From contig CAYWOR010000001.1 in NCBI GenBank assembly GCA_964459995.1, positions 1 to 64,000 on the forward strand: a DNA stretch of 64,000 nt. The letters run 5' to 3'. The position numbers and the translations under genes are program-made. The stretch's first letter is position 1. The number at the start of each line of letters is the position of its first letter. Source of the stretch: CAZSHG01 sp964459995. Lineage in GTDB: Bacteria > UBP14 > UBA6098. The notes under the pieces were generated by a model. It saw only the letters and a list, made by a program, of their open reading frames with translations, was not told the origin of the DNA and did no database searches. This document shows, in pieces, positions 9,271 to 16,122 of the stretch.

Positions 9271-11064
9271 ATGCGCATTATAAATTCAAAGACAGTAGTA
9301 ATACTTATGTTTACGGCTTTTGCGGCGACTCTTCTCGCGAGAATGCCCTTGGAATTCCAGCGCGGACGGCGCGCCCTCGAAGAACGCCGCTATGATGACG
9401 CCCTTCGCGATTTCGAGACATCGCTCAAACAGCGTGGGGTTACCGAACAGGAAACGGCGCGGATTCATAGGGCGATGGCGCAGGCATATATAGGAATGAA
9501 GGATTGGGATTCCGCGTCGGAGCAATTGAAGCTGGTTCTCGCGAAAACGCAGGGTGGCAGGGCGAAAGAAGATGCAGAAGAACTACTGCGGATAATAACT
9601 GCGCCCGAAGACCCAAATGTCAAGGTCGTTAACCTCGGACCAGCGGTGAACAGCCGATACGAAGAGCTTTCTCCTGTTATCTCCCCAGACGGCAAAACGA
9701 TTTATTTCATTGTCGATGGCTCGCCGCACGGATTTGGCAAGCAGGACATATATTTTTCCCGCAAGGGGGAGGACGGCGAATGGCGTCCATCGGAGAATAT
9801 CGGCCAGCCGCTTAATACAGAGGGGCACGACGGCATTCTATCAATCTCCCCGGACGGCACATCCGCGCTTCTCGGCGGAAAATATCTTCCCGGAGGGCGC
9901 AAGGGTAACGGTCATAGCATGGCTTTCATGAAGGGCGGCAAATGGCGCGACCCGGAGGATGTCGTTATCCATGATTATTACAACGACAATCTTTTGACGA
10001 GCGCTTTCCTTTCGACTAGCGGCAAATATCTTTTTCTCGCGCTGGAGCGCAAAGAGGGATACGGCGATCTCGACATATATATTAGTTTCAAAAACACCGA
10101 CGGAAGCTGGTCTGCGCCATTAAATCTAGGATCAACCGTTAATACGAGCGGCACCGACGGCACACCCTTTCTCGCAACCGACGAAAAAACGCTATATTTC
10201 TCATCGAACGGCCATGTCGGCCTTGGAAGTCAAGATATGTATAAAACCGAGCGTCTCGACGACACTTGGACAAACTGGTCGAAGCCGGAAAATCTCGGCA
10301 AACAGGTCAACAGCGCGGGTTGGGACGCCTATTATACAATCCCGGCGCAGGGGGATATCGCATATTTCGTTTCCAGCGCGAAGGGAAGCATCGGAATGAG
10401 CGATATTTGGATGATTACCCTTCCGCAAACCGCGCGTCCGGGGGCTGTGGTTACAGTCTCGGGCAGAGTGATGACACCCGATTCGATTCCTCTTGGCGCG
10501 GACATTTCATGGGAAAAGCTCGCAACCGGCGAGAACATGGGCACTGCCAAAAGCAACGATGTTACCGGCGAATATATGATTGTCCTGCCGGTCGGGGAGG
10601 CCTACGGCTACGTTGCTGAAAAAGCGAATCATCTTCCGGCGAGCGAAAATCTCGACCTCACCACAGCCGAGGCCTACGCCGAAATCCGTCATGATATTAT
10701 TCTCACGCCCATCAAACGAGGTGCGCAGACTGTCCTTCGGAATATTTTCTTCGATTTCGACGAAGCGACTCTACGTCAGGAATCTATCGGAGAGCTGACA
10801 CGTCTCAAAGAACTTCTCGCCGATAGTCCGAAGCTAATTGTGGAAATAGCCGGGCATACCGACAGCGTCGGCACGGCGGCATACAATATAAAACTCTCGA
10901 CCGAACGCGCGCAGTCTGTCGCGAGTTGGCTTGTCGAAAATGGAATCGCGGAATCGCGAATGAAAGTCAAAGGTTACGGCGAATCACAGCCCATCGCGGA
11001 TAATGCCACCGAAGAGGGAAGGCAGAAAAACCGCAGGGTGGTTTTTGAAATTTTAGATTTATAG
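9271..11064 (+). CDS. OmpA-family protein with TPR and PD40 propeller domains
   Basis: A 597-aa envelope protein. The ATG at 9271 is chosen because GAAGGGA precedes it and a signal peptide (about 1-24) then sits at the N-terminus; a GTG at 9250 would bury it. Domains: TPR-like helices (25-95), a PD40/WD40-like propeller (about 115-385) with repeats such as SPDGKTIYFI and TDEKTLYFSSNG, a small beta-sandwich (about 395-470), and OmpA/Pal peptidoglycan binding (480-597: NIFFDFDEATL, AGHTDSVG, NRRVVFEI). The architecture resembles OmpA/PD40 proteins known in Bacteroidetes, some tied to gliding or type IX secretion. It probably tethers the outer envelope to the wall. Confidence 0.9.
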   Translation: MRIINSKTVVILMFTAFAATLLARMPLEFQRGRRALEERRYDDALRDFETSLKQRGVTEQETARIHRAMAQAYIGMKDWDSASEQLKLVLAKTQGGRAKEDAEELLRIITAPEDPNVKVVNLGPAVNSRYEELSPVISPDGKTIYFIVDGSPHGFGKQDIYFSRKGEDGEWRPSENIGQPLNTEGHDGILSISPDGTSALLGGKYLPGGRKGNGHSMAFMKGGKWRDPEDVVIHDYYNDNLLTSAFLSTSGKYLFLALERKEGYGDLDIYISFKNTDGSWSAPLNLGSTVNTSGTDGTPFLATDEKTLYFSSNGHVGLGSQDMYKTERLDDTWTNWSKPENLGKQVNSAGWDAYYTIPAQGDIAYFVSSAKGSIGMSDIWMITLPQTARPGAVVTVSGRVMTPDSIPLGADISWEKLATGENMGTAKSNDVTGEYMIVLPVGEAYGYVAEKANHLPASENLDLTTAEAYAEIRHDIILTPIKRGAQTVLRNIFFDFDEATLRQESIGELTRLKELLADSPKLIVEIAGHTDSVGTAAYNIKLSTERAQSVASWLVENGIAESRMKVKGYGESQPIADNATEEGRQKNRRVVFEILDL

Positions 11065-11073
11065 GAGGGGGAA

Positions 11074-11766
11074 ATGGAAGAAATCCAAGAACCTCAACCG
11101 ATCGAAATTCCTCAGCCCTTGCAGAAAATCCCTTGGGAAAACCGCAAAGAACTGGGGTTCTTCAACGCGTTGTTCAAAACAATCGTGCAGGTAATCTCTC
11201 ATCCGACAGACTTTTTCCGTGCGATGAGTAAGGACGAAGATTACACCGAACCGCTCTTCTTCGGCGCGATGACCAGCCTTTTTACGATGCTAATAAGCTA
11301 TATCTGGGTGGTTCCGTTGGTTTTTATTATGCCAATGATGCTGGCTTCTTTCGGCGAAGACCCCACTTCGGCCTTCGCGGGGAGTTTCGGCATGGGGTTC
11401 AACATGATATTTCAATTGATATTTGGAGTAATCATGATTGTGCCGGGACTATTCATTAACGCGGGCATTCTTCATCTCGGGGTGATGATTTTCGGCGCGA
11501 ACAAGGGGGGCTATGTGAACACCTTCAAAGCTGTTTGCTATTCCTCAGCCGCCGGAGCTTTGGGCGTGATTCCAATTGTCGGTTGGATTTTAGCGCTTTA
11601 CAAGATTGCGGTCGAAATAATCGGCCTTCGCGAAGCCCACGAGACCACGACTGGCAAAGCGATTCTCGCTTGGATATTTGTTCCGGCTGTGTGCTGTCTT
11701 CTCGCGGCATTAGTGATAATTCCCTTCGCCGGAGCTATTATTGCGGCGCTTGCCTCGATTAAATAA
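11074..11766 (+). CDS. YIP1-family membrane protein
   Basis: A 230-aa integral membrane protein with a polar N-terminus (1-45), then about five hydrophobic helices. The block FNALFKTIVQVISHPTDFFRAM followed by helices separated by loops such as GVMIFGANKGGYVNTFKAVCYSSA is typical of prokaryotic YIP1 domains. Start ATG follows AGGAGGGG, 10 nt after the OmpA gene, so the two are likely co-transcribed. The molecular role of bacterial YIP1 proteins is not established. The next gene is a paralogue. Confidence 0.82.
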   Translation: MEEIQEPQPIEIPQPLQKIPWENRKELGFFNALFKTIVQVISHPTDFFRAMSKDEDYTEPLFFGAMTSLFTMLISYIWVVPLVFIMPMMLASFGEDPTSAFAGSFGMGFNMIFQLIFGVIMIVPGLFINAGILHLGVMIFGANKGGYVNTFKAVCYSSAAGALGVIPIVGWILALYKIAVEIIGLREAHETTTGKAILAWIFVPAVCCLLAALVIIPFAGAIIAALASIK

Positions 11767-11833
11767 CAGTTGACATATATTCGCGATGGGTTAATTTAGC
11801 TATATGTGCTAACACCAAGGAGAGGGGAACTGT

Positions 11834-12637
11834 ATGTCCTACAAAAAATGCCCCTATTGCGGCGGCATGGTCGAAAACGATGTCTGCAGTCATTGCGGTG
11901 CACCTGTCCCGCCCTCGAAGCAGGTCGATGCCGACGGCGAACCTGCACCGCCACCCTTTATCGGATATAATTCAATAGGATACGAGGTCGATCCGATTCC
12001 CTGGGAGCAGGTCAGCGAAATCGGCCTGTGGACAGCTCTTACCGAAACGGTCAAAGAAGTTCTCGGAACTCCGGAAGATTTTTTTTCGCGGCTCTCGCCA
12101 TCGGGGAGCATTGGAAACCCGCTTTCATACGGGATTATCATGGGTGTCGTCGGCGTCCTATTTGCGAACATCTGGGCGTTGATTGCAAAAGCTCTCGGGT
12201 TCGGCGTTTCGAGCATGATGGGAAGCGATTTTTCAAATTTGATGGCGCAAAGTGCAGGCGGGATATTTGCCATCGTTTTTACGATTATTGGATTCGCGAT
12301 TGCTGTTCCGATTTGGCTTTTCGTCTATTCGGGAATACTTCATGCAACGCTGACGCTTATCGGAGGCGCGGAAGAGGGTTATCAAGCTACATTCCGATGT
12401 GTTTGTTATTCGCAGACATCATTGATTTTTCAGATAATCCCCTTTGTTGGCAATCTGATTGCCCTCGTTTCGATGATAATCCTGTTAATCAAAGGCCTTG
12501 CGACGTTACACGATATAACCACAGGAAAAGCTTTGTTTGCGATTTTTCTTCCGGCAATCTTATGTTGCATTCTTTTCGTGCCATTTATGTGCATGATAGG
12601 CGGTCTTGCCGGCGCGGCAGGCTCATGTTCCGGATAA
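11834..12637 (+). CDS. zinc-ribbon YIP1-family membrane protein
   Basis: A 267-aa paralogue of the preceding protein, with an added N-terminal zinc ribbon (CPYCGG about 6-11 and CSHCG about 18-22). Residues 55-80 match the neighbour's pre-membrane segment (IPWEQVSEIGLWTALTETV). The helices and the loop GGAEEGYQATFRCVCYS align with GANKGGYVNTFKAVCYS there, supporting tandem duplication followed by domain gain. Start ATG follows AAGGAGAGGGG. Role unknown. Confidence 0.82.
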   Translation: MSYKKCPYCGGMVENDVCSHCGAPVPPSKQVDADGEPAPPPFIGYNSIGYEVDPIPWEQVSEIGLWTALTETVKEVLGTPEDFFSRLSPSGSIGNPLSYGIIMGVVGVLFANIWALIAKALGFGVSSMMGSDFSNLMAQSAGGIFAIVFTIIGFAIAVPIWLFVYSGILHATLTLIGGAEEGYQATFRCVCYSQTSLIFQIIPFVGNLIALVSMIILLIKGLATLHDITTGKALFAIFLPAILCCILFVPFMCMIGGLAGAAGSCSG

Positions 12638-13046
12638 ATTGAAAGAATCCTCGAAATATGTGCATCCAATTCATGGCGTTTGGCCGATAATCGGCTTATT
12701 GGGGATTCTTGCGGCGAGGTTTTATCTGCCGATGCTTCCGTCTTCGATTCTCATATGCCCTTCGCGAACGCTTTTTGGGTTTCGATGCCCCGGTTGCGGA
12801 AGCGGCTCGGCAATTGTCGCTCTGTCGGAATTCCGTTTTGTCGATGCGTTAATTGCGAACCCGCTTTTTTTGTTGGGGGGATTGGCTTTATCGATTTGGG
12901 GTGCATTGGCGTCGATTGGACATTTCATCGGCAAACCACTTCCAAAATGGGACACGACAAACCGAAGGAAAGACATCCTTCGGTATGGCCTTATCGCGGC
13001 CTTGTTATTGAATTGGATTTACGAGGCTTTTATTTGGCCTATTTGA
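12606..13046 (+). CDS. DUF2752 membrane protein
   Basis: Up to 146 aa, with the DUF2752 core CPSRTLFGFRCPGCGSGSAIVAL (given in pieces: CPSRTLFGF, RCPGCGSG) at about residues 50-72, followed by the usual DALIANPLFLL segment and hydrophobic helices. The start is uncertain: TTG at 12606 overlaps the previous gene by 32 nt; GTG at 12660 (residue 19) would remove the overlap, but neither has a convincing Shine-Dalgarno. The family is small, membrane-bound and of unknown function, often found near YIP1/TM2-type proteins, as here. Confidence 0.8.
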   Translation: MPARQAHVPDKLKESSKYVHPIHGVWPIIGLLGILAARFYLPMLPSSILICPSRTLFGFRCPGCGSGSAIVALSEFRFVDALIANPLFLLGGLALSIWGALASIGHFIGKPLPKWDTTNRRKDILRYGLIAALLLNWIYEAFIWPI

Positions 13047-13059
13047 GATAGTGGAATAT

Positions 13060-13953
13060 ATGAAAGTTGCAGAAATAGCGATTATCGGCGCTGGACCGGC
13101 AGGTATCACAGCGGCTGTTCAGCTTCGGCGAGCCGGTTTCTCGCCAGTGGTTTTCGAAAAAGCGGAAATTGGTGGGCTTTTGCATGAGGCTAACTATGTA
13201 GAAAACTACCCGGGTTTTCCGAATGGAATTGCCGGAAGAGATCTTGCAGAGCTTTTGAAAGGGCAATTCGAACGGTTTGAAATCGAGACAATTAATTACG
13301 AAGTGAAGAAAATCGATCTCTGCAACGGTTGTTTTTCGATTGACACTTCGGCGGGCGAATTCACGGCGAATATTGTAATTATTGCGTCCGGGACTGTCCC
13401 GAAAGCGCCGGAGGGGATAATTTTCGGGGAAAATGTCGAAAGAAAGGTGCACCGCGGAGTTCTCGGCCTCGAAAATGTCGTGGGCGAGCGGATTGCCATA
13501 CTCGGTGCCGGCGATGCCGCCTTTGATTATGCTTTGAATCTCGCCAGGCGTAATGAAATCGTTATACTCGGAAGGGGCAGTGAGCCGAAATGCCTGCCGT
13601 TGCTATTTCAGAGAGCCGTGGCTAATCCTCATATCGAATACTATAGAGATTACAGCGCATCTTCTGTATCGCGGAAAGAGGGGCGATTAAACATCGAAGG
13701 CTTAAATGATGCTTTACCTATGGGAATTCTTGCAGACCGTCTTCTGATCGCTATCGGACGAATACCGGCGGAAGAATTTCTCAGCATCGAGATAAAAAAA
13801 CTCAAGGAAGAGTTTGTCAAAAAGGGTTCGCTGTATTTTATTGGTGATGTTGTAAACGGCGATTTCAGGCAACTTTCTATTGCTGTTGGTGATGGAATGA
13901 GGGCGGCGATGTCGATAATTCAAAGAGCTGAAAAGGATTTGGGATGCGGATAA
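13060..13953 (+). CDS. thioredoxin reductase-like FAD/NAD(P) oxidoreductase lacking CxxC
   Basis: A 297-aa two-dinucleotide-fold flavoprotein. FAD motif GAGPAGITAA (about 8-17), NAD(P) motif AILGAGDAAFDYAL (about 148-161), and a C-terminal FAD contact YFIGDVVNGDFRQ. In thioredoxin reductase a redox-active CxxC sits just before the NADPH motif; here no CxxC is seen, so the protein is more like ferredoxin/flavodoxin-NADP reductase-type or uncharacterised TrxR-like enzymes. The ATG at 13060 is preferred over GTG at 13051 because MKVAEIAIIGAG matches the family start. It overlaps the radical SAM gene by 10 nt, indicating coupling. Confidence 0.85.
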   Translation: MKVAEIAIIGAGPAGITAAVQLRRAGFSPVVFEKAEIGGLLHEANYVENYPGFPNGIAGRDLAELLKGQFERFEIETINYEVKKIDLCNGCFSIDTSAGEFTANIVIIASGTVPKAPEGIIFGENVERKVHRGVLGLENVVGERIAILGAGDAAFDYALNLARRNEIVILGRGSEPKCLPLLFQRAVANPHIEYYRDYSASSVSRKEGRLNIEGLNDALPMGILADRLLIAIGRIPAEEFLSIEIKKLKEEFVKKGSLYFIGDVVNGDFRQLSIAVGDGMRAAMSIIQRAEKDLGCG

Positions 13954-14888
13954 TAGCTAAAACTGGAACGGATGATTTAGCGACAGTTTACATTGCACGC
14001 TCCGAAAAGGGCGAGCTTGTCGAGTTCGCGGAGTCTGTTCAGCCTCCATATCCGCGCGAAAAGAAATGGGTGCTCACCGTTTCGACACTTTTCGGATGTC
14101 CTATTGGATGCCGTTTTTGCGATGCTGGCGGCGGGTATAAGGGCAAACTTTCCGCCGAGGAGATTTTCAGCCAAATCGATTATCCGGTGCGCAAATACTA
14201 TCCCGACGGCATTGTGCCCACCGAGAAGTTCAAAATCCAATTCGCGCGGATGGGTGAGCCGTCGCTAAACTCGAACCTTCTGGATCTTCTGGAAATTCTT
14301 CCGGAAAGTTTCGACGCCCCCGGAATGATAATCTCGCTTTCTACGGTTGCGCCACAGGGCACGGAGCCTTTTTTCACGAGGCTTTTCGAGATCAAGGAAC
14401 GGCATTATGTCGGCAAATTTCAGCTTCAGTTTTCGGTTCATTCGACCGATTTAATGACCCGAAGCTGGCTAATTCCGGCAAAGACGTGGAGTCTGCCGGA
14501 GATGGCGCGTTACGGCGAGAATTTTCGCCGTCCCGAGGACAGAAAAATCACTCTAAATTTTGCAATGGCTCGGAATATTCCGGTCGAGCCGAAAAAACTG
14601 CTCGAACATTTTTCGCCCGAAGATTTTCTAATTAAAATTACCCCCGTTAATCCTACCGAAAGGGCGATGATGAACCACCTCAGTTCGGCAATCGAGGAGG
14701 ATTGCGATGATGAAATCGTCTCGGCTTTCCTCGAAGTGGGTTACGAAACCATATTAAGCATTGGGGAGCGGCGGGAAAATCTTATCGGAAGCAATTGCGG
14801 CCAGTATATCAACCGCCTTAAATCCGAGGAGACAATGGTTCCGGGCGCATATGAATCGATTTTCGAGCAAATCGCGGAGATAACATGA
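13944..14888 (+). CDS. short RlmN/Cfr-like radical SAM protein
   Basis: A 314-aa radical SAM protein. The cluster motif CPIGCRFC (CxxxCxxC) is at about residues 52-59, the SAM-binding RMGEP lies near 109-113, and the C-terminal SNCGQYI keeps the cysteine that in RlmN/Cfr is methylated during catalysis (ACGQL there). RlmN methylates A2503 of 23S rRNA and tRNA. This protein is shorter than typical RlmN (about 350-380 aa) and seems to lack the N-terminal RNA-binding accessory domain, so it may act on another substrate. It overlaps both neighbours by a few bases. Confidence 0.82.
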   Translation: MRIIAKTGTDDLATVYIARSEKGELVEFAESVQPPYPREKKWVLTVSTLFGCPIGCRFCDAGGGYKGKLSAEEIFSQIDYPVRKYYPDGIVPTEKFKIQFARMGEPSLNSNLLDLLEILPESFDAPGMIISLSTVAPQGTEPFFTRLFEIKERHYVGKFQLQFSVHSTDLMTRSWLIPAKTWSLPEMARYGENFRRPEDRKITLNFAMARNIPVEPKKLLEHFSPEDFLIKITPVNPTERAMMNHLSSAIEEDCDDEIVSAFLEVGYETILSIGERRENLIGSNCGQYINRLKSEETMVPGAYESIFEQIAEIT

Positions 14889-15865
14889 GCGAAGAATCAT
14901 TACGTGAGAAGGCTTTGGAGCTCCATAAGCGCGCACCTTTGATCGACCTTCATGCCGACACGCTTTCGTCGGATAAAGATACGTCACAGTTCATTTCGGG
15001 TTGGTCGTGCAAGCATTTAGATTTGCCTCGAATGCTCGAAACTGGCATCTGGGGGGAAGCTTTCAGCATTTTTGTGCACCCGAAGTGGGCTAATGGCGAC
15101 GAAAAAGCCTGGCTCGAGCTTGCGGAAAAGGAGCTTGGCAACATCCTAAGTGCTGTGTCCGAATCGGACAAATTAGCTCTTGCAACAAAATCCGCCGAAG
15201 TTGTCGCGAACGCAGGAAAAGGTTTTGTCAGCGCGATAATCGAGGTCGAGGGGCTTCACTCGTTCGGGGGTGAATTAGACAAAATCGACGATTTTTTTTC
15301 GCGCGGTGTCCGAATTTTCACCCTTACTTGGAACAATTCAAACCCTTGGGCGACATCATGTATGGCCGAGAGTGGCGAGGGACTTACTTCTGCAGGGCGC
15401 GAGGCAATCGCCCGAATTAATTCGCTCGGTGGGATTGTTGATTTCTCCCATTCAGGAGAAAAAACTTTCTGGGACACGATCAAGATTCTCGAAAAACCAC
15501 CGATATGCACTCATTCCTGCTGTAAGTCGCTCAAAGATTCACCGCGCAATCTCACCGACGACCAAATTAGCGCGCTTATAGATCTCGGAGGCGTTATAGG
15601 AATAAATTTCTTCCCCGGATTCCTCTCGGCCAAAAAATACGGACAGACCACTTCCGCGGACATTGTCGATCATATCCAACATATAATCGACCTCGGCGGC
15701 GAAAAAAATATAGGTCTCGGCTCTGATTTCGACGGTGTTCAATGCCTTCCGGGAATGAGCGATTGCACCGGTATTACATTAGTTACCGAACAGCTTCTAC
15801 ACCGAGGATTCCCCGAGGAGACAATCCTCGGAATTCTCGGACGTAATTTTCTTCGCATATTCTAA
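14885..15865 (+). CDS. membrane dipeptidase family (M19) zinc peptidase
   Basis: A 326-aa peptidase M19 homologue, renal dipeptidase type, which hydrolyses dipeptides with a binuclear zinc site. Metal ligands seen: LIDLHADTL (HxD, near residue 20), EVEGLHSF (bridging Glu), FSHSG and CTHSCCKS (the two His of the second half), and GLGSDFDG. No signal peptide, so cytosolic. The start ATG overlaps the radical SAM stop by four bases. It is the last gene of the packed run that begins near 9271. Confidence 0.92.
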   Translation: MSEESLREKALELHKRAPLIDLHADTLSSDKDTSQFISGWSCKHLDLPRMLETGIWGEAFSIFVHPKWANGDEKAWLELAEKELGNILSAVSESDKLALATKSAEVVANAGKGFVSAIIEVEGLHSFGGELDKIDDFFSRGVRIFTLTWNNSNPWATSCMAESGEGLTSAGREAIARINSLGGIVDFSHSGEKTFWDTIKILEKPPICTHSCCKSLKDSPRNLTDDQISALIDLGGVIGINFFPGFLSAKKYGQTTSADIVDHIQHIIDLGGEKNIGLGSDFDGVQCLPGMSDCTGITLVTEQLLHRGFPEETILGILGRNFLRIF

Positions 15866-15883
15866 TTTTTCTCTCGCCCACCC

Positions 15884-16047
15884 GCTCGGGGCGTCGCGCG
15901 GCCTTCGGCCGCAGAGGACAGCCGGAATAAAAACCTCTGATTTTCTTCAGGAAATTTCTATCCGGCTGTCCTCTGCCTTCTTCGCGGGAGTTTTCGGAAA
16001 ATTGGATTTTCCGAAAACTTTTGCGAAGAAGGCGCGACGCCCCGAGC
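15884..16047. repeat. cloverleaf element 1: nested inverted repeats
   Basis: Fills most of the 257-nt gap before alaS. Perfect 15-bp outer stem 15884-15898 / 16033-16047 (GCTCGGGGCGTCGCG). Inside, with no unpaired base between helices: arm 1 15899-15911 (CGGCC-TTC-GGCCG); arm 2 15912-15975, 15-bp stem (CAGAGGACAGCCGGA) and 34-nt AT-rich loop; arm 3 15976-16032, 10-bp stem CCTTCTTCGC, a 4x4 internal loop, 13-bp stem GTTTTCGGAAAAT, loop TGG. The T-rich loop and T runs could also allow termination. Compare 29260-29535 and 56375-56617. Confidence 0.9.
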
Positions 16048-16122
16048 TTTCGTCTTGCGATAAACGCACATATTCGCTATAATACAAAACTATCATTTCA
16101 ACGGCACACATTGGAGATTCAA

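Noticed and set aside
15884..16047. Element 1 as a T-box leader of alaS
   Set aside because: No T-box bulge sequence or terminator/antiterminator pair is recognisable, and the same fold occurs at two sites unrelated to tRNA synthetases.
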